NCBI GenBank assembly: GCA_946886845.1
Contig: CAMPJH010000021.1
Location: 1 to 15,323, forward strand
Source: an uncultured Sphingomonas sp.
GTDB taxonomy: Bacteria; Pseudomonadota; Alphaproteobacteria; Sphingomonadales; Sphingomonadaceae
DNA length: 15,323 bases
Direction of reading: 5' to 3'
Below, in pieces: positions 1 to 7,278 of the stretch (position 1 is the first letter of the stretch; each line of letters begins with the position of its first letter). A program made the translations under genes and the position numbers. The notes under the pieces were generated by a model. The model was not told the origin of the DNA. It ran no database searches and worked only from the letters and a program-made list of their open reading frames with translations.

Positions 1-383
1 GTGCCGATCTTGCCGGCGCCGCTGGCGTCCTCGCGAAGCGCGTCGAGGTCGCGATGGATCGGCAGGATCAGCGGGCAGGTCTCGGCAAGCATCAGCACGT
101 CCGGCGTCACCTTGACGCCCTGGCCGCGGATCCGCTCGACCTCGCTTTGCAGCGCCCAGGGGTCGAGCACGACGCCATTGCCGATCACCGAAGGGGTGCC
201 GGTGACGATCCCGCTCGGAAGCAGCGACAATTTGTAGGTCTCACCCTCGACGACCAAGGTATGGCCGGCGTTGTGGCCGCCCTGGAAGCGCACGACCATG
301 TCGGCCCGGCTCGCCAGCCAGTCGACGATCTTGCCCTTGCCTTCGTCGCCCCACTGAGCGCCGATGACGGTGACGTTTGCCAA
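1..383 (-). CDS. purA: Adenylosuccinate synthetase, N-terminal 127 residues (cut at left window edge)
   Basis: PurA joins IMP and aspartate at the expense of GTP to form adenylosuccinate, the first step from IMP to AMP in the cytoplasm. The visible start reads [18 protein letters not shown], the family's N-terminal GTP-binding loop, which contains the catalytic Asp (D13). It is followed by GGHNAGHT around residues 38-45, which carries the catalytic His (H41), and by SGIV and GNGVVLDP segments typical of PurA. The start codon is TTG at 383-381, since no ATG or GTG gives the conserved N-terminus. A purine-rich AGGGGA lies 7 nt upstream and supports this choice. About two thirds of the protein (the family is about 430 residues) lies beyond the left edge. 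It is the last visible gene of a same-strand series starting at serC, 66 nt after the small membrane protein gene. Identification is secure; operon membership is inferred. Confidence 0.96.
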   Translation of the reverse strand, partial: MANVTVIGAQWGDEGKGKIVDWLASRADMVVRFQGGHNAGHTLVVEGETYKLSLLPSGIVTGTPSVIGNGVVLDPWALQSEVERIRGQGVKVTPDVLMLAETCPLILPIHRDLDALREDASGAGKIG

Positions 384-405
384 GTCCGGTCCCCTGATTG
401 CCGCG

Positions 406-422
406 CGGCTCTAGGCGAGCCG
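406..422 (-). other. Short hairpin in the purA leader
   Basis: CGGCTC (406-411) and GAGCCG (417-422) can pair with a 5-nt loop in the RNA just upstream of the purA ribosome binding site. No U-tract follows on the minus strand, so it does not look like an intrinsic terminator. It may be chance in GC-rich DNA or a weak processing or attenuation element. Confidence 0.25.
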
Positions 423-449
423 GCCGAGCCGGTCAAAGCGGCACGGTGC

Positions 450-905
450 TCACACCAGTTCCGGTTTCTCGTTGTTCAGCAGCCTGTCGAGCTCGTCTTT
501 CTCCATCGTCGGCCGAGGCTCGCGCGGGTGACGCATAAAATGCTTGTCGAGGTGGACGACGATCTTCTTGCCCTCCTTGCCGTGGAAATGGAGCAAGGCG
601 TCGACTTTCGCTTCCAGCCGGTCGTCATTTTCGTGGCTGCTGGGCGAGCCGAGATAAAGGAAGTAAGCGAGGCCGACGACCTGCCACAGCAGCTGTAGGA
701 ATTCCGACTGCCAGTTCTCGAACGTCTGGCGCGACAGCTCGATGAAATATTCCTTGAACTGGGGGTCCTGCCCGTGCTCGGCGGCCTCGTTGAGATAGGC
801 GTACCAGCCGAACGTCCAGTGCAGGATGATCGAGACCAGGAAAAAGCCGAGCGTGATCCAGGCGTAGGCATAGCCCTTGACGATGAGCTTGGTCGTCTTC
901 TTCAC
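450..905 (-). CDS. Small membrane protein of DUF6766 type
   Basis: A 151-residue protein of unknown function. Two hydrophobic segments, about residues 12-32 and 66-86, suggest two membrane helices. They are separated by a loop of about 35 residues with a conserved-looking ENWQSEFLQLLWQ stretch that I associate from memory with the DUF6766 family. The C-terminal 65 residues are soluble and charged. The start codon is GTG at 905-903 (the protein begins MKKTTKLIVKG), with GGGAGGA seven bases upstream. That ribosome binding site sits inside a predicted hairpin (see 914-938). The gene follows the lipoprotein gene by 60 nt and precedes purA by 66 nt on the same strand. The family name is moderately sure, and no role can be assigned. 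The position between serA and purA does not imply an amino acid or purine function. Confidence 0.8.
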   Translation of the reverse strand: MKKTTKLIVKGYAYAWITLGFFLVSIILHWTFGWYAYLNEAAEHGQDPQFKEYFIELSRQTFENWQSEFLQLLWQVVGLAYFLYLGSPSSHENDDRLEAKVDALLHFHGKEGKKIVVHLDKHFMRHPREPRPTMEKDELDRLLNNEKPELV

Positions 906-913
906 GTTTGTGT

Positions 914-938
914 CCTCCCGAAATATCTGTCCGGGAGG
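914..938 (-). promoter_or_regulatory. Hairpin that covers the ribosome binding site of the DUF6766-type gene
   Basis: In the minus-strand RNA, CCUCCCG (938-932) can pair with CGGGAGG (920-914), giving 7 base pairs plus a possible G-U closing pair. The loop, about 9-11 nt, is AU-rich. The right arm is the GGGAGGA ribosome binding site of the GTG start at 905. There is no U-tract after it, which argues against a terminator for the preceding gene. The pairing is seen directly; a role in temperature- or RNA-controlled translation is inference. Confidence 0.45.
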
Positions 939-965
939 CGCAACGCACGGAATGCGGTCAGCGGT

Positions 966-2048
966 TCAGCAGGTCGGGGTCTGGTCCGCCGAAGTCGGCC
1001 ATTCGAGCCGGTAGGTGACCATGAAACCGTCATGGTCCGACAATTGCGGGCTGTCCGGGCTGCCGTCGAATAAAGCCTCGACGCGGATCGGACGGATCGA
1101 GGTCAGGCTGCCGTCCCAGAAGAACTGCAGGTCCTGGGTGTCCATCCACGGTTCGTCGCCGTCCCACGACATTCGCACTTCGCAGCCGGAAGCCTGGTCG
1201 GCGCACACCCGATGGACCAGGTTGAGCGACTGGTATTTCGAGAAATTCTCCCAGCGCGACTCCGAATGGCGCATGTTGAAGTCGCCGCCGAGAATCACCG
1301 GGAAGGCGTCGTCGTGGGTCGAATCGATGAACTCCGACGCTTCCAGCGCCTGCCGGTCGTGCGCCGCCAGGTGCCGCGGTTCGGGCGCCTTCGACGCCCC
1401 TTTCGAGTTCATATGCGTGTCGTAGATGTCGACCGGCGTCGGCACGCCCGGGATTGCGATCCGGGCGAGCATGATCCCCTTGTTCGCCAGGCAGTCGATC
1501 CCGGCGCAGGCCCGCTTGCCGTAAGCCCGCATCTGGGTGGACAGGACCGGATAGCGCGAGGCGATCGCCAGGCCGCTGCCGGTGAAATGCATGCCGACTT
1601 CGCCACGTTTCAATTTCGCCTTGCCCGGCAGCGCTTCGGGGGCGGGTCCGGATGCCTTCGTCGTCCGTCTCGGGCCCGAGGCGATTGCCGGATAGGTGCT
1701 CGCCGCGACCGCATTCTTGGCCGCGCCGCTGAACATTTCCTGGAACAGGATGACGTCGGGACCGGTGCCGGCGGCACGCATCGCCGCAAGCCTGTCGCCG
1801 ATCTGCTTGAGCTCGGCTGCCCGGCCGCTCCGCGCCGGAAACCCGAGCCCCTCGATGTTGAAGGTCAGCACCTTGAGCGTCGTCGACGCCTTGGTCCCGT
1901 CGGCCGACCGGACGATGTCGGGCGCCAGCGCGTCGCTGCACGCCAGCGTCCGCGCCGGCGGCGGCGTCGCGCAGCTAGCCAGCAGCAAGGCCAGGCCGAC
2001 GCCGCCGTAAAGGCCGCGCCGTGCCGCGAATGATCGTGCAGAGCTCAT
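966..2048 (-). CDS. Lipoprotein of the endonuclease/exonuclease/phosphatase superfamily
   Basis: A 360-residue predicted phosphodiesterase or phosphatase of the EEP (DNase I-like) fold, anchored as a lipoprotein. The N-terminus has two Arg, a hydrophobic stretch and the lipobox LASC with Cys26. Ala at position +2 predicts outer-membrane sorting under the E. coli rule. EEP motifs are in order: LTFNIEG (Asn64), LFQEMF (Glu104), DTHMNS (Asp210, His212), GGDFNM (Asp256, Asn258) and SDHDG (Asp338, His339). These are the metal-binding and catalytic positions of the fold. The start at ATG 2048 is chosen because GGGGGA lies just upstream and the signal peptide follows directly; an upstream in-frame start at 2084 would add 12 residues. 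The substrate is unknown. Neutral sphingomyelinase-like phospholipid cleavage is possible for an exported EEP protein, but secreted nuclease is equally open. It lies 49 nt after serA on the same strand. Confidence 0.85.
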   Translation of the reverse strand: MSSARSFAARRGLYGGVGLALLLASCATPPPARTLACSDALAPDIVRSADGTKASTTLKVLTFNIEGLGFPARSGRAAELKQIGDRLAAMRAAGTGPDVILFQEMFSGAAKNAVAASTYPAIASGPRRTTKASGPAPEALPGKAKLKRGEVGMHFTGSGLAIASRYPVLSTQMRAYGKRACAGIDCLANKGIMLARIAIPGVPTPVDIYDTHMNSKGASKAPEPRHLAAHDRQALEASEFIDSTHDDAFPVILGGDFNMRHSESRWENFSKYQSLNLVHRVCADQASGCEVRMSWDGDEPWMDTQDLQFFWDGSLTSIRPIRVEALFDGSPDSPQLSDHDGFMVTYRLEWPTSADQTPTC

Positions 2049-2097
2049 CGCCAATCCCCCAACTCCCCGGGTCCGCTTTAGCAATTGCGGCGGCGAT

Positions 2098-3675
2098 TTA
2101 GAAGCTCAGCGGCACGACCTCGAGGACTCCGGGAAGTTCGTGCAGGGCGCGCGCGACCCCGGCGGGGATCGGATCGTCGACCGCGACCAGCGCCACCGCC
2201 TCGCCGCCGGCGTCGCGCCGGCCGAGGTTGAAGGTGGCGATGTTGATCCGGCTTTCGCCCAGCCGGGTGCCGAGCGCGCCGATGAATCCCGGCGCATCGG
2301 TGTTGACGATATAGATCATCTGCCCGGCAAGCTCGGCCTCGACCGGGATCCCGAAAATCTTGACCAGCCGCGGCGCGCGGTTGCCGAACAGCGTTCCCTC
2401 GACCCTTCGGTCGCCATGCTCGGTGCCGACCGTGACCGCGACCAAAGTGTGATAGTCGCCCTCGCGCTCGGTTCGGATTTCGCGGACGTCGAGCCCGCGC
2501 TCGCGCGCCAGATAGGGCGCGTTGACCATGTTCACCGTGTCCGACCAGCTGCGCATCACCCCTGCCAGCACGGCGCCGGTGATCGGCTTGATGTTGAGCT
2601 CGGCCGCCGCGCCCTCAACCTCGACGTCGATCGAGCGGATGCCGCTGCCGGAGATCTGCCCGATCAGCCGCCCGAGCTTTTCCGCCAGCGCCATGTACGG
2701 CCGCAGCCGCGGCGCTTCCTCGGCCGACAGCGACGGCACGTTGACCGCGTTGGTGATGCCGCCGAGCAGCAGGAAATCGCTCATCTGCTCGGCGATCTGG
2801 ATGGCGACATTGACCTGCGCCTCGGTGGTCGAGGCGCCGAGGTGCGGCGTGCAGATCAGGCCGGGCGTCCCGAACAGGGGGTTGTCCCTCGGTGGCTCCT
2901 CCTGGAACACGTCGAGCGCGGCGCCGGCGACTTGGCCGCTGGTCAGCGCGTCCTTCAGCGCCGCTTCGTCGATCAGCCCGCCGCGGGCGCAATTGACGAT
3001 CCGCACCCCGGGCTTCGCCTTGGCCAGCGCCTCGCGCGACAGGATTCCGCGAGTCTGGTCGGTCAGCGGCGTGTGCAGGGTGATGAAGTCGGCGCGGGCG
3101 AGCAGCTCGTCGAGCTCGACCTTGTCGACGCCGAGCTCCGTCGCCCGCTCGGGGCTGAGGAACGGGTCGTAGGCGGCGACCTTCATCTTCAGCCCGTGGG
3201 CGCGGTCGGCGACGATCGAGCCGATATTGCCGCAGCCGATCAGCCCGAGCGTCTTGCCGGCCAGCTCGACGCCCATGAACCGGCTCTTCTCCCACTTGCC
3301 CGACTGGGTCGAGCGGTCGGCCTGCGGGATCTCGCGGGCGAGCGCGAACAGCATCGCGATCGCATGCTCGGCGGTGGTGATCGAATTGCCGAACGGCGTG
3401 TTCATGACGACGATTCCGCGCGCCGAGGCGGCCGGAACGTCGATCGTGTCGACGCCGATTCCGGCGCGGCCGATGACCTTCAGCCGCGGCAGTCCCGCGT
3501 CCATCACCGGCGCCGTCACCCGGGTCGAGCTGCGCACGGCGAGGCCGTCATAATCGCCGACGACCGCCTTGAGCTCGTCGGCCGACAGGCCGGGCTTCTC
3601 GTCGACCTCGATCCCACGGTCGCGGAAGATGGCGGCCGCCTTCGGGTCCATCTTGTCTGCAATCAGGACATTCAC
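2098..3675 (-). CDS. serA: D-3-phosphoglycerate dehydrogenase, long form
   Basis: SerA oxidises 3-phosphoglycerate to 3-phosphohydroxypyruvate with NAD+, the committed step of serine synthesis. The 525-residue protein is the long, ACT-containing type. It has the substrate-binding N-domain, the NAD-binding motif GCGNIG (147-152), catalytic Arg231 (in CARGGL), Glu260 (in DVFQEEPP) and His278 (in TPHLGAS). An intervening ASB-type domain spans about 320-445, and a C-terminal ACT domain (from about 455, IVNTDAPGFIG) is known in this family to serve allosteric serine control. Start is GTG at 3675-3673, giving MNVLIADKMD, with GGGAG eight bases upstream. The longer open frame to 3750 lies inside serC and is not needed. 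The start overlaps the serC stop as GTGA, so translation is probably coupled. Very secure. Confidence 0.97.
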   Translation of the reverse strand: MNVLIADKMDPKAAAIFRDRGIEVDEKPGLSADELKAVVGDYDGLAVRSSTRVTAPVMDAGLPRLKVIGRAGIGVDTIDVPAASARGIVVMNTPFGNSITTAEHAIAMLFALAREIPQADRSTQSGKWEKSRFMGVELAGKTLGLIGCGNIGSIVADRAHGLKMKVAAYDPFLSPERATELGVDKVELDELLARADFITLHTPLTDQTRGILSREALAKAKPGVRIVNCARGGLIDEAALKDALTSGQVAGAALDVFQEEPPRDNPLFGTPGLICTPHLGASTTEAQVNVAIQIAEQMSDFLLLGGITNAVNVPSLSAEEAPRLRPYMALAEKLGRLIGQISGSGIRSIDVEVEGAAAELNIKPITGAVLAGVMRSWSDTVNMVNAPYLARERGLDVREIRTEREGDYHTLVAVTVGTEHGDRRVEGTLFGNRAPRLVKIFGIPVEAELAGQMIYIVNTDAPGFIGALGTRLGESRINIATFNLGRRDAGGEAVALVAVDDPIPAGVARALHELPGVLEVVPLSF

Positions 3676-4805
3676 CGTGTCTGCTCCCAGGCCCAGTCGA
3701 GCCATGGCCCGAGCGCTTCGATGTCGGCCGTTTCGACCGTCGCCCCGCACCAGATTCTCAGCCCCGGAGGCGCATCGCGATAGGCGCCGATGTCATAGGT
3801 CGCACTCTCGCTCTCGAGCAGCCTTACCAGCCCCTTCTGCCGGGCCTTGTTGGCTTCGCCGTCGGAGCGGTCGGCGAACTGCAGGCACACCGAGGTGTTC
3901 GACCGGATAGCCGGGTCGGCGGCGAGGTGCTCGATCCAGCCGGCCGATCGCACCCAGCGATCGAGCGCTTCGGCATTGCTGTCGGCGCGGGCGATTAGCG
4001 CCTTCAGGCCGCCGGCGCTTTCCGCCCAGTCGAGCGCCAGAAGCCAGTCCTCGACGCACAGCATCGACGGCGTATTGATCGTCTCGCCTCGGAAGATCCC
4101 GTCGATCAGCTTGCCGCTCTTGGTCAGCCGGAAGATCTTCGGCAGCGGCCGCGGCGCCGGCGCGCTTTCCAGCCGCTCGACCGCGCGCGGGCTCAGCACC
4201 AGCATGCCATGCGCCGCCTCGCCGCCCAGCGCCTTCTGCCAGCTGAAGGTGCCGACATCGATCTTCGTCCAGTCGATGGCCTGAGCGAACGCGGCCGAGG
4301 TCGCATCGCACAGCGTCAGTCCGCTGCGGTCGTCGGCGATCCACTCGGCGTTCGGGACTCGAACCCCGCTGGTCGTGCCGTTCCAGGTGAAGACGATGTC
4401 GCTCGCCGGATCGATCCCGTCGAGTCTGCAAATCTCGCCATAATCGGCGGTGCGCACTTCCGCCTCGAGCTTGAGCTGCTTGGCGACGTCGGTGACCCAG
4501 CCCTCGCCGAAGCTCTCCCAGGCGAGCATGGTCACCGGTTTTGGGCCGAGCAACGACCACAGCGCCATTTCCATCGCGCCGGTGTCGGACGCCGGAACGA
4601 TGCCGAGCCGGTAGTCGGCTGGAAGCTCGAGCAGCGCGTGGCTGCGCTCGATCGCTTCGGCGAGCCGCGCCTTGCCGAGCGCCGAGCGGTGCGAGCGGCC
4701 GAGCGCGCGCGGGTCGAGCCGATCGAGCGACCAGCCGGGCGGTTTCGGGCAGGGACCTGAGGAAAAGGACGCGCAAGCGGGGCGCGCCGCGGGTTTGCTC
4801 AACAA
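3672..4805 (-). CDS. serC: Phosphoserine aminotransferase, alphaproteobacterial/Methanosarcina type
   Basis: SerC converts 3-phosphohydroxypyruvate and glutamate to phosphoserine and 2-oxoglutarate, the step after SerA; it is PLP-dependent. The 377-residue protein begins with a KPAARPACASFSSGPCPKPP segment and has length and sequence typical of the divergent SerC subgroup seen in alphaproteobacteria. The pyridine-nitrogen Asp is in LCDATSAAF (Asp167) and the PLP-binding Lys is in GTFSWQKALGG (Lys191). The start is TTG at 4805; a second TTG follows directly, and an in-frame TGA sits immediately upstream. AAGGAG precedes it by about 10 nt. The 3' end overlaps serA by 4 nt. The gene is the first of the leftward series, and the promoter should lie in the spacer to its right. 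Identification is secure; the exact TTG is less so. Confidence 0.95.
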   Translation of the reverse strand: MLSKPAARPACASFSSGPCPKPPGWSLDRLDPRALGRSHRSALGKARLAEAIERSHALLELPADYRLGIVPASDTGAMEMALWSLLGPKPVTMLAWESFGEGWVTDVAKQLKLEAEVRTADYGEICRLDGIDPASDIVFTWNGTTSGVRVPNAEWIADDRSGLTLCDATSAAFAQAIDWTKIDVGTFSWQKALGGEAAHGMLVLSPRAVERLESAPAPRPLPKIFRLTKSGKLIDGIFRGETINTPSMLCVEDWLLALDWAESAGGLKALIARADSNAEALDRWVRSAGWIEHLAADPAIRSNTSVCLQFADRSDGEANKARQKGLVRLLESESATYDIGAYRDAPPGLRIWCGATVETADIEALGPWLDWAWEQTR

Positions 4806-5020
4806 TCAAACTCTCCTTGCAGAGAGCACGCGCCGCGTTGGGACGGCGTGGCCCGCTGGCCGCTGTAAAGATCGGCGGCAGGTCCGCAAGAGAGCCCGCG
4901 CGTGAAAGATTCGCCGATTCGCGGTTTGTGAGGGAGAGCCCGGTCGCGGCCCCGGCATTTTTGGCGATTCGGATCGTTTCACCGCAGCAGATCGGCGGTT
5001 CGTCCCGCGACGGGGCACAT

Positions 5021-5041
5021 ATGGTTGAAATTGTTAACCAT
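5021..5041. promoter_or_regulatory. Inverted pair of CtrA-like half-sites
   Basis: ATGGTT (5021-5026) and AACCAT (5036-5041) form a dyad with a 9-nt centre. The right arm read on the plus strand is TTAACCAT (5034-5041), and the left arm read on the minus strand is TCAACCAT. TTAACCAT is a reported CtrA half-site in alphaproteobacteria, where the full box is TTAA-N7-TTAA. The dyad lies 138 nt before the M23 peptidase start. Binding by CtrA is inferred only, and another dyad-binding regulator is equally possible. Confidence 0.35.
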
Positions 5042-5132
5042 CCGGAGTGAGTTTCGCGTCCGGCACGAACGGGGGGTTTTTCCGCGTGTGTCGTAGGGGC
5101 TGGGGAGCTCCTTCATCGACGGTTTTTCAAGA

Positions 5133-5154
5133 GTGCGCGGTTCGACCCGCGCGC
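5133..5154 (+). other. GC-rich hairpin in the probable 5' leader of the M23 gene
   Basis: GCGCGG (5135-5140) pairs with CCGCGC (5147-5152) around TTCGAC. The stem can be extended to 8 pairs with one G-U. It ends 25 nt before the ATG. A short ATTTT follows a few bases later, too weak and too far for a confident terminator. It may affect translation or be chance. Confidence 0.25.
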
Positions 5155-5179
5155 GCCGTGATTTTGGAGCGGGACACAG

Positions 5180-6115
5180 ATGGCGCAGTTGCTGGCACTT
5201 TCGCGGACGGTTTTTAGCGATCGCGAATTCTTCATCCACGATGGCCGCCGCCTTCGCCGATTCCGGATCTCCGCTCCCTTGCAAGCCTTTTTGTTCTTTG
5301 CCGCCGCGATCCTCGTCGGCTGGTCGGGCTATTCCGGTGCCCGGCTGCTAGCTCCCCAGGCCGTCCCGGCCGCAATCGATCCCTATGCCGCGCAATTGAA
5401 GCTGCTCGCCGCCGAGACCGAGCGCCGGGTTCAACTGGTCGAACAACGCCAACTGGCGCTTGCCGCCGCCCTCGAGGGCGAGGACATGGATCCCGAATCG
5501 CTGAAGCGCCTTGGCTTCTATCCGGCCGCCGGCGGCGCCATCGGCGGCCCGCTCGATTCGTCGGCCGGCGACCCCACCTTCAAGCAGCTGTTCACCAGCT
5601 GGAAGAAGCTCGACACTCTGGCTGGCGGAGCGATCGCGATTCCGTCCGACAAGCCGGTCAAGACCGCCGAGTTCACCAGCGCCTTCGGCGTGCGCTCCGA
5701 TCCGTTCCGCCGCCGTGCGGCGATGCATGCCGGAATCGATCTCGCCGGTCCGTCGGGGACCCCGATCTATGCGACCGCCGACGGCGTCGTTCTCCGCTCC
5801 GGTTGGAACAAGGGCGGCTACGGCAACCTCGTCGAGATCGACCACGGCCGCGGCATCATCACCCGCTACGGCCACTTGTCGTCTATGTCGGTCCAGCCTG
5901 GCACCCGCGTCAATCGCGGCCAGGTGATCGGCCGCATGGGCTCTACCGGCCGCTCGACCGGATCGCACCTCCACTACGAAGTGCGCATCGACGACCGCCC
6001 GGTGAACCCGATCCCGTTCATGCGCTCGACCGACTATCTCGTCGCCATGAAGCGCGGCGCCGGCAGCGCCCCGTCGATGGATGCGGTTGCGCTCGGCGGC
6101 CCGGGCGCCCACTGA
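5180..6115 (+). CDS. Membrane-anchored M23 (LytM-type) peptidase
   Basis: A 311-residue predicted peptidoglycan endopeptidase acting in the periplasm. Residues 1-31 are cytoplasmic and basic at the end, residues 32-52 form one membrane helix, and about 68-100 is a Gln/Glu-rich helix that may be coiled coil. The C-terminal domain (about 165-282) is a LytM fold with all zinc and catalytic residues in place: His183 and Asp187 in HAGIDLAG, His232 in RYGHLS, and His263/His265 in SHLHYEVR. It is therefore predicted active, unlike the degenerate EnvC/NlpD-type activators. ATG at 5180 has GGAG ten bases upstream. The gene is divergent from serC and 46 nt ahead of erpA. Cell-wall remodelling or division would fit the CtrA-like site upstream, but that link is inferred. 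Confidence 0.9.
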   Translation: MAQLLALSRTVFSDREFFIHDGRRLRRFRISAPLQAFLFFAAAILVGWSGYSGARLLAPQAVPAAIDPYAAQLKLLAAETERRVQLVEQRQLALAAALEGEDMDPESLKRLGFYPAAGGAIGGPLDSSAGDPTFKQLFTSWKKLDTLAGGAIAIPSDKPVKTAEFTSAFGVRSDPFRRRAAMHAGIDLAGPSGTPIYATADGVVLRSGWNKGGYGNLVEIDHGRGIITRYGHLSSMSVQPGTRVNRGQVIGRMGSTGRSTGSHLHYEVRIDDRPVNPIPFMRSTDYLVAMKRGAGSAPSMDAVALGGPGAH

Positions 6116-6161
6116 CCCATCTAGCTTGCCGCCTGGGCGGTGGGTTCCTATCTCGTTCCTC

Positions 6162-6494
6162 GTGAGCGATCCGGACATCAGCCTTACCCAAAATGCCGCG
6201 CGGCGGGTGGCGGCGATTGCCGCGCGCAAGCACAAGCCGGCGATCCTCCGGCTCGCGGTCGACGGCGGCGGCTGCGCCGGCTTCACCTACAGCTTCGATT
6301 TGACTGACGCGCCCGAGGCCGATGATTCGATCGCCGAGACCGATGGCGTCAAGCTGGTCGTCGATCCCGCCAGCCTCGAGCTGGTGCGCGGCTCGGCGGT
6401 CGACTTCGTCGAGGATCTTAGCGGCGCCGCCTTCCGGGTGACCAACCCCAACGCCCAGTCCGGCTGCGGTTGCGGAAGCAGCTTTTCGGTTTAA
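6162..6494 (+). CDS. erpA: Iron-sulfur cluster carrier/insertion protein of the HesB/IscA family, ErpA-like
   Basis: A 110-residue A-type carrier that would accept Fe-S clusters from the SUF or ISC machinery and pass them to target enzymes in the cytoplasm. The three conserved cysteines are present: Cys38 in GGGCAGFTY, and Cys102 and Cys104 in the C-terminal SGCGCGSSFSV. The start is GTG at 6162, giving MSDPDISLTQNAARR, the normal N-terminus for the family. A longer reading from 6081 would overlap the end of the M23 gene and is not supported. There is no clear Shine-Dalgarno sequence before this GTG. Only a small CCGC/GCGG hairpin at 6129-6140 is seen, so translation may depend on the upstream gene. 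The family is certain; ErpA rather than IscA or SufA is likely but not proven. Confidence 0.88.
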   Translation: MSDPDISLTQNAARRVAAIAARKHKPAILRLAVDGGGCAGFTYSFDLTDAPEADDSIAETDGVKLVVDPASLELVRGSAVDFVEDLSGAAFRVTNPNAQSGCGCGSSFSV

Positions 6495-6504
6495 TGCCGG
6501 CCGC

Positions 6505-7278
6505 GTGAAGCTCGCGACCTACAACGTCAACGGAATTCGGGCGCGCCTGGCGCGGCTCACCGAATGGCTCGAGCGCGAGCAGCCCGACATCGCCTGCCTG
6601 CAGGAACTGAAATGCGCCGACGAGTCGCTGCCGATCGCCGATATCGAGGCGGCCGGCTACGGCGCGGTGTGGCACGGCCAGAAAGGCTTCAACGGGGTCG
6701 CGATTCTCGCCCGCGGCGACGCTCCCAAGCTGAGGCGCACCGGCCTTCCCGGCGATCCCGACGACAGCCACAGCCGCTATATCGAGGCCGAGGTCGATGG
6801 CGTCGTCGTCGCCTCGCTGTACCTGCCCAACGGCAATCCGGTCGGCACCGAGAAATTCGACTACAAGCTTCGCTGGATGGAGCGGCTCGGCGCCCACGCG
6901 GCGGAGCTGCTGCAGGACGAGCGGCCGGTGATCCTCGCGGGCGACTGGAACGTCGTCCCCGAGGACCGCGATGTCTTTTCCATCCGTGCCGCCGCGAACG
7001 ATGCGCTGGTTCAGCCGGAAACCCGTGGGCAGTGGCGCCGAATCCTCAATCAGGGCTGGACCGAAGCCTTGCGGGCCTTCCACCCCGACGACGACCATCT
7101 CTACACCTTCTGGGACTATACCGCGGGCTGCTGGCAGCGCGACGCCGGCTTCCGCATCGACCATCTGATGTGCTCGCCCGAAGCCGCCGACCGCCTGGTC
7201 GCCGCCGGAGTCGACAAATGGGCGCGCGCGCAGGAGAAGGCCAGCGACCACGCGCCGACTTGGGTTGAGCTCGACTAA
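6505..7278 (+). CDS. xthA: Exodeoxyribonuclease III (AP endonuclease, XthA family)
   Basis: A 257-residue DNA repair nuclease that cuts at abasic sites and removes 3' blocking groups. The catalytic set is complete and in order: Asn7 (YNVNGIRAR), Glu34 (LQELK), Tyr106 (SLYLPNGN), Asp147 and Asn149 (GDWNV), Asp219 (FRIDH), and the Asp248-His249 pair (SDHAP). It is close to the E. coli ExoIII length of 268. The start is GTG at 6505, which directly begins the conserved MKLATYNVNG; no good ribosome binding site is visible. It lies 10 nt after erpA and is probably cotranscribed with it. Its stop overlaps that of the opposing acyltransferase gene by 4 nt. Secure. Confidence 0.95.
   Translation: MKLATYNVNGIRARLARLTEWLEREQPDIACLQELKCADESLPIADIEAAGYGAVWHGQKGFNGVAILARGDAPKLRRTGLPGDPDDSHSRYIEAEVDGVVVASLYLPNGNPVGTEKFDYKLRWMERLGAHAAELLQDERPVILAGDWNVVPEDRDVFSIRAAANDALVQPETRGQWRRILNQGWTEALRAFHPDDDHLYTFWDYTAGCWQRDAGFRIDHLMCSPEAADRLVAAGVDKWARAQEKASDHAPTWVELD

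Larger units (their letters stand above)
4806..5179. promoter_or_regulatory. Divergent intergenic region between serC and the M23 peptidase gene
   Basis: This 374-nt spacer must hold the promoters for serC (leftward) and the M23 gene (rightward). I see no convincing coding sequence. It holds an inverted TTAACCAT-like pair (5021-5041), a GC-rich hairpin (5133-5154), and a 10-nt direct repeat AGATCGGCGG at 4869-4878 and 4989-4998, spaced 120 nt. GATTCG occurs three times (4908, 4916 and 4966). I could not pick a clear -35/-10 pair for either gene. No match to a known riboswitch was recognised by eye. Confidence 0.6.

Noticed and set aside
2140..3783. 547-residue open frame on the plus strand opposite serA
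   Set aside because: It is the antisense shadow of serA, whose catalytic and ACT motifs are unambiguous.
4806..5179. Possible serC RNA motif or other riboswitch in the serC leader
   Set aside because: The known serC motif is described from Rhizobiales, and I could not match its hairpins here by eye; a covariance model search would decide.
6129..6140. Hairpin between the M23 peptidase and erpA as a terminator
   Set aside because: The stem is only 4 pairs and no U-tract follows; erpA probably continues on the same transcript.
6081..6161. Longer start for ErpA at ATG 6081
   Set aside because: It adds 27 non-conserved residues overlapping the M23 gene; the GTG at 6162 begins the conserved sequence.
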